A stretch of DNA of 64,000 nt from Bremerella sp. JC817 (GTDB lineage: Bacteria > Planctomycetota > Planctomycetia > Pirellulales > Pirellulaceae), in NCBI RefSeq assembly GCF_040718835.1, contig NZ_JBFEFG010000241.1:1-64000 (forward strand), written 5' to 3'. The notes beneath the pieces were generated by a model. That model made no database searches and had not been told where the DNA came from. It saw only the letters and a list, made by a program, of their open reading frames with translations. Below, piece by piece: positions 29,499 to 37,496 of this stretch. How positions within the stretch are numbered: the first letter of the stretch is position 1; each line of letters opens with the position of its first letter. The position numbers and the translations under genes were made by a program.

Positions 29499-31555
29499 GT
29501 GGCGCCGGATCGTTCCTGCTGGGCATCATTGGCCTCGGGATCGTCATCTTCGTCCACGAATTGGGACATTTTCTGGTAGCGAAGGCCTGTGGTGTTCGTT
29601 GCGACAAGTTCTATGTCGGCTTCGACGTACCGATCACCATTGGCCCCTGGACGATTTCGGCCCTGTGGAAAAAGCAGTGGGGCGAGACCGAATACGGGAT
29701 CGGTACGATTCCGCTGGGTGGCTACGTGAAGATGCTGGGGCAGGACGACAATCCTGGCAACTCGGAAGAAGAGCAGGCCAGCACAATGATCGAAACGACC
29801 GACGCAGAAGGCAACACGCAGAAGGTCGTCAATCCTCGCAGCTATACCGCCAAGAGCGTTCCGCAGCGTATGGCCATCATTTCGGCCGGCGTGATCTTCA
29901 ACCTGATCTTTGGTGTGATCTTCGCGGCGATCGCCTTCAACATGGGCGTTTCGTACACACCTGCCGAGATTGGTTGGGTTCAACCAGGTTCGCCTGCGTG
30001 GAAGGCTGGCATCGTCCCTGGCGATTCGATCGTTGGGTTTAGCGCCGATGGAACCATTCGTCCGCATGTGCGTTTCGACAAAGACATGATGGTTCGCATC
30101 ATCTCGAACGGAACGGGTAGCCCGATGCCGTTCGTCGTTGAATCGCCCGATGGCGAGAAACGCGTTCTCGATATCACGCCAGAAGAGGTCTCGGAAGAAT
30201 CGGACCGTCCGACCATCGGTGTGGCACCGATGCGCAACACCGAGATGCTGGTCGCTCCGACGCAGTTAGAAATGGCCTATGGCAAAGAAATCGCAGACAG
30301 CCTGCATTCGGGCGACATGCTGATTCAAATCAATGACGAAAAGATCGAGAGCTTCCTTACCTACCAGAAGTATGTCGCCAATCATCCTTACGAAGACCTC
30401 AACCTGAAGCTGACTCGTAAGGGTGAAGGGGAAGACGCCAAGGAAGAAGACGTTGCCGTCAAGCTGCCAACGGTTCCTTACCGTGACTCTGGTTTGGTCA
30501 TGGAAATGAGTCCGATCCTGGCCATACGCGAAGGCTCGCCGGCTGAAAAGTCAGGCCTGCTCGTTGGCGACAAGCTGGTTTCGATCAATGGCGAACCAGT
30601 GGGCAACGGCTTTACTCTGCCAAGCCGAGAGACCAAGTGGGCTGGTCAAACGGTCGAAGTGGTCGTCCTTCGCGAAGGCAAGGAAGTGACCAAATCGATG
30701 CAGACGGCCGTTCCTCAAGGCTTCTCGATGGGCTATTACCCAGGCTACGAGATTGGCTGCGAAACGCTGGGCGTTTCCTTCAACCTGGGAACTGTGATCG
30801 CAGAAGTCACGCCCGGTAGCGAAGCTGAAAAAGCAGGCCTCGTGGCAGGCGATGAAGTTCTGATCGTTGACTTCGAGGGGAACAGCGACGCGGCCGACGA
30901 ATTCAACGCCAGCCTGAAGATCGGCTCGAAGAAGGTCCCCCTGACGAAAGACGAAATCGCCTGGCAGGCAGTTCAGACGACCATCCAGCGTGCCCATCCT
31001 GACACCTCGGTTGTCTTGTCGGTGAAGAAGAAGTCGACTGGAAACGCGGTCAACCTGGCGATCAATACGGTCGCTTCGGAAACCGAGATGCTCCAAAATC
31101 GTTACTTGCACTTCCAAGGCGTCGAGAAGATTCAATACGCTTCGAGCGTCAGCGATTCGCTCTTCCTGGGCGTGCGTGAAGTGAGCGAAGGGATGCAGCA
31201 GGTCGTGATGGTGCTCCGCAAGATCTTCTCAGGCGAGATGCGTCTGAGTGGCCTCGGTGGCCCAGCAACGATCCTGGCCGTGGCAACCGTCGAATCGTCG
31301 CACGGTATTCCACGTCTGCTGACCTTCCTGACGCTGATCAGTGCCAACCTGGCCGTGGTAAACTTCCTGCCGATTCCGGTCCTGGACGGTGGTCACATGA
31401 TGTTCCTGCTGTATGAAGGCATCCGTGGTCGCGCCATGAACGAGAAGTGGATGATGCGTCTGACCTACATCGGTCTGGCCATGGTCCTGACGTTGATGCT
31501 CACGGTGATCTTCCTCGACATCAACCGCTTTAGTGCCTGGCTGCCTTGGGGCTAA
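29444..31555 (+). CDS. rseP: Site-2 intramembrane metalloprotease RseP
   Basis: 703 aa from GTG 29444, selected because AGGAG (29431-29435) lies 8 bases upstream; a TTG at 29420 has no RBS. Zinc site HELGH at 38-42 in the first membrane helix, and PIPVLDGGHM in a later helix supplies the third ligand. The periplasmic part has three clear PDZ-like units (PGSPAWKAGIVPGDSI, EGSPAEKSGLLVGDKL, PGSEAEKAGLVAGDEV), so the protein is much longer than the roughly 450-aa E. coli enzyme. It cleaves membrane-bound anti-sigma factors in envelope stress; targets here are unknown. It sits in dxr-rseP-HAD-lpxD-lpxI. Confidence 0.93.
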   Translation: MDHLLFAASQGSGLFQYLGGAGSFLLGIIGLGIVIFVHELGHFLVAKACGVRCDKFYVGFDVPITIGPWTISALWKKQWGETEYGIGTIPLGGYVKMLGQDDNPGNSEEEQASTMIETTDAEGNTQKVVNPRSYTAKSVPQRMAIISAGVIFNLIFGVIFAAIAFNMGVSYTPAEIGWVQPGSPAWKAGIVPGDSIVGFSADGTIRPHVRFDKDMMVRIISNGTGSPMPFVVESPDGEKRVLDITPEEVSEESDRPTIGVAPMRNTEMLVAPTQLEMAYGKEIADSLHSGDMLIQINDEKIESFLTYQKYVANHPYEDLNLKLTRKGEGEDAKEEDVAVKLPTVPYRDSGLVMEMSPILAIREGSPAEKSGLLVGDKLVSINGEPVGNGFTLPSRETKWAGQTVEVVVLREGKEVTKSMQTAVPQGFSMGYYPGYEIGCETLGVSFNLGTVIAEVTPGSEAEKAGLVAGDEVLIVDFEGNSDAADEFNASLKIGSKKVPLTKDEIAWQAVQTTIQRAHPDTSVVLSVKKKSTGNAVNLAINTVASETEMLQNRYLHFQGVEKIQYASSVSDSLFLGVREVSEGMQQVVMVLRKIFSGEMRLSGLGGPATILAVATVESSHGIPRLLTFLTLISANLAVVNFLPIPVLDGGHMMFLLYEGIRGRAMNEKWMMRLTYIGLAMVLTLMLTVIFLDINRFSAWLPWG

Positions 31556-32297
31556 TCCACTGAGCACTTCTGATAATCCGACACCGCGTCCGAAGATGAT
31601 TCTTCTGGACGCGGTGGGCACGATCATCTTTCCCTCGCCATCGGTCGCCTCCGCTTATCAGGCGGCCGGACGCCTTGCTGGCATTAATCTGGACGAGACG
31701 ACGATTCGCCACCGATTCCGTGAGGCGATCAGACGCTACAGCGTTCAGTCTTTTCAGACCGAGCGTGGCCAATCCGAACCGGCGCGGACGAACGAAACAA
31801 CCGAGCGTCTTCGTTGGCAAGCGATCGTCCAGCATGTCCTTTCGCCACCGGCCGATCGTTTCGAAGAAGTGTTCGATTGCCTTTGGAATCACTTCGGACA
31901 GCCGGAAAATTGGCAGCCATTCGACGACGTCTCCCCTGCCCTGGCAATTCTTCAGTCGGCTGGCTTTCAGCTTGGGATCGCCTCGAACTTCGATAGCCGG
32001 CTTCGTCCGATCGTCGAGCGTTACCTCGGCTCGTTCGATCTGCAGCTCTTCATCTCTTCCGAAGTCGGCTGGGTGAAGCCAGCACCGGCTTTCTATCAAA
32101 CGGTGCAGTCGCAAGTTGGCATCCCGGTGGATCAATTGTTTTTGATTGGTGATGACCTGGAAAACGACGTGGTAGCACCGAAGCGGGAAGGCTGGCAAGC
32201 TGCGTACCTTTCCCGCAAGCAAGAGGCTTCCGCTGCCCGACCTTCTGGGGAATTTGCTTCCCTGTTGGAGTTTGCCAAGGCAATCTCCCAGGCCTGA
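31533..32297 (+). CDS. HAD-superfamily hydrolase
   Basis: 254 aa from GTG 31533; ATG 31596 would begin directly at the catalytic motif (MILLDAVGT), so the start is uncertain. Motif I is DAVGT, in which the usual second Asp is Val as in REG-2/HDHD3-like HADs. Motif II is GIASNFDSR, the Lys is in GWVKPAPAFY, and motif III is IGDDLENDVVAPKREGW. The substrate is not predictable. It overlaps the rseP end by 23 bases if the GTG is used. Confidence 0.85.
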   Translation: MPGCLGANPLSTSDNPTPRPKMILLDAVGTIIFPSPSVASAYQAAGRLAGINLDETTIRHRFREAIRRYSVQSFQTERGQSEPARTNETTERLRWQAIVQHVLSPPADRFEEVFDCLWNHFGQPENWQPFDDVSPALAILQSAGFQLGIASNFDSRLRPIVERYLGSFDLQLFISSEVGWVKPAPAFYQTVQSQVGIPVDQLFLIGDDLENDVVAPKREGWQAAYLSRKQEASAARPSGEFASLLEFAKAISQA

Positions 32298-32401
32298 TCA
32301 AGTCGAGGCCGGACGAGCAATTGATGTTGGTCGCCTGGGGGGAGACGCGTTACATTAGTGCGATCCGTACCTACAAGACCCGCTTTGGAAAGGATTCCAC
32401 C

Positions 32402-33469
32402 ATGGGCACGACGCTGGCGCAATTGGCCGAGCTCGTCGACGGCAAAGTCTTCGGCGATCCCAAACTGAAAATCACAGGCGCCAATATCATTCGCGATGCC
32501 GTGTCGGGTGAAATCACGCTGATGGACAAGCCTGACCAGGTCGGCTTGTTGATGGAGAACTGCCAGGCCTCGGCTGTGCTCGTTCGAGAGATCTCGGACA
32601 AACTGAACATCGACGGAATTCTGGTGGCCAACGTGCATGAAGCGTTCGGCAAAGTGATCCGTTTCTTCCAGCCGTGGGAACAGAAGCAAGCGAGCGGTAT
32701 CCACCGCAGCGCGATTGTATCCCTGGCCGCTGTCGTCGATCCCACCGCCACCATTGGTGCCGGCAGCGTGATCAGCGATGGCGTGGTAATCGGCAAGAAC
32801 TCGGTCATCCATAGCGGCGTTCACATTCAAGCAGGTTGCCACATCGGCGAAGACGTCACCATCTTCCCAGGCGCGGTCCTTTACGATCGGACCGAAGTGG
32901 GCGATCGCTGCATCATTCATTCGGCCGCCGTGCTGGGGGCTTACGGCTTCGGCTACGATTCGTCGACCGGCCGACACATTCTTTCCGCTCAACTTGGCAA
33001 CGTGATTCTGGAATCGGACGTCGAAATCGGTGCCGGTACCACCATCGACCGCGGGACGTATGGATCGACCCAGATCGGCGAAGGGACCAAGATCGACAAC
33101 CAGGTGATGATCGGCCACAACTGCCGCATCGGAAAGCATAACTTGCTTTGCTCGCAGGTCGGAATCGCCGGCAGCACCACGACTGGCGACTATGTCGTGA
33201 TGGCAGGTCAGGTCGGTGTTCGCGATCACGTCCACATCGGTACCGGAGCTCAGCTTGGTGCCAAGGCAGGCGTTGGTTCCGATATTCCTGAAGGCCAGCA
33301 AACGATCGGCATTCCGGCTGGGCCGTTCAAAGAAGTTGTCGCCGAGCACATGGCAGTCAAACGCCTGCCAGACATGCGTAAGACGCTCAAATCGCTGACC
33401 AAGCGTATCGAACAACTGGAAAAGGAAGCTGCCGCCAGCGCCGCTCCTGCCATCCGCAAAGCTTCGTAA
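32402..33469 (+). CDS. lpxD: UDP-3-O-acylglucosamine N-acyltransferase
   Basis: 355 aa from ATG 32402, with AAAGGA (32389-32394) 7 bases upstream. LpxD adds the N-linked acyl chain from acyl-ACP in lipid A synthesis. The N-terminal uridine-binding domain (TTLAQLAELVDGKVFGDP) is followed by a left-handed beta helix of hexapeptide repeats, the catalytic His in VMIGHNCRIG, GTTIDRGTYG, and a C-terminal helix. The presence of lpxD and lpxI shows lipid A-type outer membrane chemistry. Confidence 0.95.
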   Translation: MGTTLAQLAELVDGKVFGDPKLKITGANIIRDAVSGEITLMDKPDQVGLLMENCQASAVLVREISDKLNIDGILVANVHEAFGKVIRFFQPWEQKQASGIHRSAIVSLAAVVDPTATIGAGSVISDGVVIGKNSVIHSGVHIQAGCHIGEDVTIFPGAVLYDRTEVGDRCIIHSAAVLGAYGFGYDSSTGRHILSAQLGNVILESDVEIGAGTTIDRGTYGSTQIGEGTKIDNQVMIGHNCRIGKHNLLCSQVGIAGSTTTGDYVVMAGQVGVRDHVHIGTGAQLGAKAGVGSDIPEGQQTIGIPAGPFKEVVAEHMAVKRLPDMRKTLKSLTKRIEQLEKEAAASAAPAIRKAS

Positions 33470-33481
33470 CCGACTCGATCG

Positions 33482-34375
33482 ATGACCATGACAGACCAAA
33501 GTCCTGTAGGCTTGCTGGCGGGTTGGGGAAACCTGCCGATTGTCGTTGCGGAAGCGATCCGACGCAGCGGGCGTCAAGTGATTTGCGCGGCAGTCAAGGA
33601 CCATGCCGATCCGGTTCTCGAAGAAATCTGCGATGCCACAACGTGGGTTGGCCTCGGCCAGCTTGGCAAAGTGAAGCGTCACTTTCTGAAGCACCAGGTC
33701 GCCGACGCCACGATGGCCGGCAAGATCCACAAGGTACACTTGTTTGATCGAGCCGCCGTCTGGAAGCACCTTCCTGATTGGTTTTGTTTGAAAACCTTCG
33801 CCCCGCAAATAATCTGGGGCTCAGGCGACCGCAAAGACGACACCCTTCTGATGGCGATCGTCAACGGATTTGATCGCCAAGGGATTACCTTCCTCCCCGC
33901 CACCGATTTCGCTCCGGAGTTGCTCGTGAATTTTGGCATGATCGCAGGCTCGCGTCCCAACGGAAAAATGTTTCGCGATATCGAGTTCGGCTGGGAAATG
34001 GCCAAAGAACTTGGTCGTCTCGATATTGGCCAAAGCGTGGCCGTGAAGAACCAGGCCGTGCTGGCCCTGGAAGCGATTGAAGGGACCGACGCGTGCATTC
34101 GTCGCGCTGGCGAGTTGTGCAAAGCAGGTGGGTTCACCGTGGTAAAGGTTTCCAAGCCGCAGCAAGACATGCGGTTCGATGTCCCCACGATCGGCGTCGG
34201 CACACTGGAAACGATGGTGGTTGCCGGGGCATCGACCCTGGTCCTGGAAGCGGAAAAAACCATTCTCCTCGACGAGCCTGCCGTGTTAGAATTTGCGAAA
34301 GCCCATCGTTTAACGATCCTTGCTGTCAGCGAAGATCGCCTCGCCCAGTTTGCTAACTCTTCGGAAGCGGCCTAG
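33482..34375 (+). CDS. lpxI: UDP-2,3-diacylglucosamine pyrophosphatase LpxI
   Basis: 297 aa. ATG 33482 is 12 bases after the lpxD stop; a second ATG follows at 33488. LpxI cleaves UDP-2,3-diacylglucosamine to lipid X, replacing LpxH in many bacteria. Family pattern: VGLLAGWGNLPIVVAEAI, GQLGKVKRHFLKHQV, HLPDWFCLKTFAP, AVKNQAVLALEAIEGTDACI, and GVGTLETMVVAGASTLV. Directly downstream of lpxD in the same operon. Confidence 0.94.
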   Translation: MTMTDQSPVGLLAGWGNLPIVVAEAIRRSGRQVICAAVKDHADPVLEEICDATTWVGLGQLGKVKRHFLKHQVADATMAGKIHKVHLFDRAAVWKHLPDWFCLKTFAPQIIWGSGDRKDDTLLMAIVNGFDRQGITFLPATDFAPELLVNFGMIAGSRPNGKMFRDIEFGWEMAKELGRLDIGQSVAVKNQAVLALEAIEGTDACIRRAGELCKAGGFTVVKVSKPQQDMRFDVPTIGVGTLETMVVAGASTLVLEAEKTILLDEPAVLEFAKAHRLTILAVSEDRLAQFANSSEAA

Positions 34376-34382
34376 CAGTGAC

Positions 34383-35117
34383 ATGCGTGGCCGTTCGACT
34401 GGCCTCATGTCGCGTCACATCTTCCTCACGCTTTCACTACTGCTCGCCTTCCCACTTACGACATTCGCTCAGAAGGGTGTCGTCGACGTCAACGGTCATC
34501 CGACCTACAAAGGACGCGAAATCGCCCAGACGATGCACTACGCAGGGGCGCCGTGGCTGATCCGCGAGAGCCGACAACGCGAAGAAGACTGCGAGAAGAT
34601 GCTCAAGAACCTCGGCATCAAGCCGGGCATGACCGTGTGCGACATGGGCTGCGGCAACGGGTTCTATAGCCTGAAGATGGCGGAGATGGTCGGCAAGGAA
34701 GGCAAAGTCCTGGCCGTCGATATTCAGCCAGAGATGCTCCGCTTGCTCAAGGCCCGGGCCGAAGAGCAAGGGATCGACAACATCGAACTCGTTCTGGGCG
34801 ACATCGACAATCCCAAGCTTCCTGAAGGCAAAGTCGACCTGATCTTATGCGTTGATGTTTATCACGAGTTTTCGCATCCGGTCGAAATGCTCCGGCACAT
34901 GCGAAAGGCGCTCAAACCCGATGGCGTGATCGCCTTGCTCGAGTTTCGTCTGGAAGACCCGAACGTCCCGATCAAGTTGCTCCATAAGATGAGCAAGAAG
35001 CAGATGAATCTGGAATACGAATCGAACGGCTTCGAGGTCGTCCGCCAGTTCGATGGTCTGCCTTGGCAACACATGGTGTTCTATGGAAAAGCGGACGAAG
35101 CCGCGAAGCCGGACTAA
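34383..35117 (+). CDS. Exported class I SAM-dependent methyltransferase
   Basis: 244 aa from ATG 34383; ATG 34407 would start directly at the signal peptide (SRHIFLTLSLLLAFPLTTFAQ). The catalytic part is a typical Rossmann methyltransferase: GMTVCDMGCGNGFYSLKMAE (motif I), VLAVDIQPEML (II), ELVLGDIDNP (III), DLILCVDVYHEF (IV). Small-molecule methylation is expected from the fold. A signal peptide on a SAM enzyme is unexpected, since SAM is cytoplasmic; it may be membrane-anchored facing inward or may work outside. Eight bases after lpxI. Its stop directly abuts the stop of the next, convergent gene. Confidence 0.8.
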   Translation: MRGRSTGLMSRHIFLTLSLLLAFPLTTFAQKGVVDVNGHPTYKGREIAQTMHYAGAPWLIRESRQREEDCEKMLKNLGIKPGMTVCDMGCGNGFYSLKMAEMVGKEGKVLAVDIQPEMLRLLKARAEEQGIDNIELVLGDIDNPKLPEGKVDLILCVDVYHEFSHPVEMLRHMRKALKPDGVIALLEFRLEDPNVPIKLLHKMSKKQMNLEYESNGFEVVRQFDGLPWQHMVFYGKADEAAKPD

Positions 35118-35873
35118 CTACGGCGTTTCGCCATCGAGCTGATCTTCCAGCTTACGTGCCGCCGCCAGGTGCTGGTCGGCCGCAGCCTTGGTTTGCCGGA
35201 CTAGCTGCTGAAGCTCGGGCGACGGCGCTTCGTGCGTCATACCGAGTTCGGCAATGATCCAACCATGCAGCTGGATGACCTGCTCAAGATAGGCCTGGTC
35301 GAATTCGTCTTTCTGGACCGATTCCAGCTGCTGAACTACCGCCGTGATGTGCTTCTTCACGGCATCGCACTGGTAACGAACCGCATCGACTTCATTTTCG
35401 ATGGTCATGGCAGATGGACGGTCGGCTTGAGGAACCGTTCGCCAAGGAGCGGTTGGCGGCTTCCGTTTGCCATCTCCTTGGAGAACCCATTTGTTGTCGC
35501 GAATCGTTTCGGCGTCGGCGCGTTCTTGCCACGTGCCAGGCTCGCCCCGCGAGTAGTGAATTGATGTGCCGATCGACTTGATCGCTTGCCAATGCTGAGG
35601 GTCGATCAGCGGCTCGAGCTTCTTTTCCAACGCGCGGTGCTCGGCGACGGATGACTGGGCAAATTTTTTAACAGTGTCCGAATGGGCCTGTTTCTGAGCA
35701 AGCTGACCAAGCACGATCGCTTCTTTATTCATCAGCACCATCTTGATCGCCGGATGGCTTCCGAGCACATCCAGGTCGGAAGCCTCTTCCGACGGCTTGG
35801 GCGCGGCATATGCAATGGAGTAAAGAACCAGCCCGAAGACCAGACCGAGGCTTGCTGTTCGCGAAATCGTCAT
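35118..35873 (-). CDS. Exported DUF4142-like (ferritin-fold) protein
   Basis: 251 aa from ATG 35873; AAGGAG stands 10 bases upstream on the mRNA. Residues 1-23 are a signal peptide ending AYAA. The chain is helical and resembles DUF4142: EAIVLGQLAQKQAHSDTVKKFAQSSVAEHRALEKKLEPL in the first part (residues about 50-90), with a second long helix pair at the end (VIQLHGWIIAELGM, AAADQHLAAARKLEDQL). DUF4142 proteins are periplasmic or outer-membrane four-helix proteins of unknown role. A linker of about 60 residues (GEPGTWQERADAETI...) separates the halves, longer than usual. Confidence 0.6.
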   Translation of the reverse strand: MTISRTASLGLVFGLVLYSIAYAAPKPSEEASDLDVLGSHPAIKMVLMNKEAIVLGQLAQKQAHSDTVKKFAQSSVAEHRALEKKLEPLIDPQHWQAIKSIGTSIHYSRGEPGTWQERADAETIRDNKWVLQGDGKRKPPTAPWRTVPQADRPSAMTIENEVDAVRYQCDAVKKHITAVVQQLESVQKDEFDQAYLEQVIQLHGWIIAELGMTHEAPSPELQQLVRQTKAAADQHLAAARKLEDQLDGETP

Positions 35874-36022
35874 CGTGCAGAATCTCCTTGAGCCAGACCC
35901 ATCGAGTTGCAATCGTTCCCAGTGGGAAACGGATGCAACTCGTGTTCCGAATCCAGATCTCGCGGATCGAGACCTGGTGATACTGCAAGAAGTGTCGCTC
36001 AGGCGAGCGATGCAGGCCAAGA

Positions 36023-37051
36023 TCAGCCTGTAATGACGCCAGAAAACTGGCTTACACTGGGCAGCTTAATCCGAATTTGAGCCGTATTCGGGGCCTCTTC
36101 CAACCAGATACGGCCGTTTAGTTGTTCGACCAGCAAACGAACGACTTCGATGCTCATGTTCCCGCCGCTTTCGCCATTGAGCTGAGCTTGAGGCGATAAC
36201 TGGCCTGAGATGGCCTTCAGGGTTTCGGCCTTTGACTCAAATCGGACGTCGATCTTGGCTTCTTCGGCATCGGTCGAGGTTTCAAGTGTCACCGACTTCG
36301 CACCATCCAGAGCCGCTAGTTCGAGCAGTTCCCGGCAAATTGCTTTGACGGCCTCTCGATCCGATTTCAGCAGCAGCGTCGAATGACTGATCAACTCGAT
36401 CGGAGCTTGCGGCTGAAGATGCTGTTGATCTTGGATCGCTTCGCGGGCAACCTCGGTCAACGAGATTGGTTCCGGCGACCACGAGATCGACGTTAATCGT
36501 GCATAAGCCACCAGTCCGTCCATCAAATGTTCGAGCTGATCCAAAAGTGGCTCATGCGTGTCGGCTTCGATGGCGCTTCGCTGACGGATCGCAGCGGAGG
36601 TATCTCGGCACTTCGTCGCGGCAGCCGTCACAATCTTCTGCAGCGCGATTCGGCAACGCAGTGTCTGGCGGTCGGCTTGCATATGTCGCATCGCGTTGGC
36701 CAGACTTCGGCAGAGCGACGCCCGGGTGAGATCGTCTTTAATCAGGTAGTCCTGGCAGCCTTGCTTGATGGCATCGACGGCCAGTTGTTCGTGACCCATG
36801 GCGGTCATCATGACCACGGGAAGATCCAGCAAGATCGCTTCAGGTAACAGTTGCAGGCCGGTTCCATCCGGCAAACGAAAATCAAGCAGCACACACTCGT
36901 ATCGATTGCTACTGAGTGCCTGCCGTGCGGCATCGAGACTGGATGCCTCTTCAATGACAAAATCTTCTCCCACCAGTCGCTTCACGAGCATCCGAAAGAC
37001 GGAGTCGTCTTCAACCAGCAAGACTCTAGGTGGGGTGAACGAGTCACTCAT
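36023..37051 (-). CDS. Response regulator with degenerate histidine-kinase-like C-domain
   Basis: 342 aa. The receiver domain (about 8-125) is intact: acidic pair in LLVEDDSVF, phospho-Asp in VLLDFRLPDG, Thr in MMTAMG and Lys in YLIKDD. The rest resembles a histidine kinase dimerisation and ATPase region (LTEVAREAIQDQQ, SIEVVRLLVEQLNGRIWLEE) but no phospho-accepting His motif or glycine-rich G boxes are visible. It may be a pseudokinase output or bind the partner kinase. It is the third gene of the phosphorelay operon, 13 bases after the single-domain regulator. Confidence 0.8.
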   Translation of the reverse strand: MSDSFTPPRVLLVEDDSVFRMLVKRLVGEDFVIEEASSLDAARQALSSNRYECVLLDFRLPDGTGLQLLPEAILLDLPVVMMTAMGHEQLAVDAIKQGCQDYLIKDDLTRASLCRSLANAMRHMQADRQTLRCRIALQKIVTAAATKCRDTSAAIRQRSAIEADTHEPLLDQLEHLMDGLVAYARLTSISWSPEPISLTEVAREAIQDQQHLQPQAPIELISHSTLLLKSDREAVKAICRELLELAALDGAKSVTLETSTDAEEAKIDVRFESKAETLKAISGQLSPQAQLNGESGGNMSIEVVRLLVEQLNGRIWLEEAPNTAQIRIKLPSVSQFSGVITG

Positions 37052-37064
37052 CGATGAATCACTT

Positions 37065-37496
37065 TCACCGGCTCAAAGGAAATTCGATGATTCGCGCGTA
37101 GGTATCCAACATCTCGATTAGATCACGAAACTCGCTACCAGCCTTCGATTTCGTGATGTAACCAGCAACAAAGTTGGAGTATGCTGCCAGGCGATCCTGG
37201 GAATCATTGGAAGTCGTCAACACAAAAACAATACTTTTTCGCAGTGTCGCATCCTTCCGAATTGTTTGTAAGAATTCGATACCATTCATCCTCGGCATTT
37301 TCAAGTCGAGCAAAATGATATACGGATTTTCAAAAAATGGTCCGCTTTCATCGCACAACATTTGAATGGCTTGAATGCCATTACTTGCCCGATACAGGGG
37401 CCGCTCGACACCCGACTTCTTGAATCCGCGGCGTACAGCTTCTGCATCGATGTCATCATCCTCGACCAGCAGGATTCGGAGATTTTGGGGGATCAT
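37065..37496 (-). CDS. Single-domain response regulator, Rcp1/CheY-like
   Basis: 143 aa, only a receiver. Acidic pocket ILLVEDDDIDAEAV (residues 9-22), phospho-Asp in ILLDLKMPRMNG, TTSNDS, and Lys in GYITKSK. The extended loop after helix 2 and the PRMNGIEFLQTIR segment match Rcp1-type regulators that pair with cyanobacterial phytochromes and other hybrid sensors. Start and stop overlap the kinase by 4 bases (ATGA), so the two are coupled. No output domain, so it should pass phosphate on or act by protein contact. Confidence 0.92.
   Translation of the reverse strand: MIPQNLRILLVEDDDIDAEAVRRGFKKSGVERPLYRASNGIQAIQMLCDESGPFFENPYIILLDLKMPRMNGIEFLQTIRKDATLRKSIVFVLTTSNDSQDRLAAYSNFVAGYITKSKAGSEFRDLIEMLDTYARIIEFPLSR

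Noticed and set aside
32132..33808. A 558-codon open frame on the minus strand
   Set aside because: Antisense to HAD, lpxD and lpxI, all of which have clear motifs on the plus strand; no RBS or domain in the antisense product.
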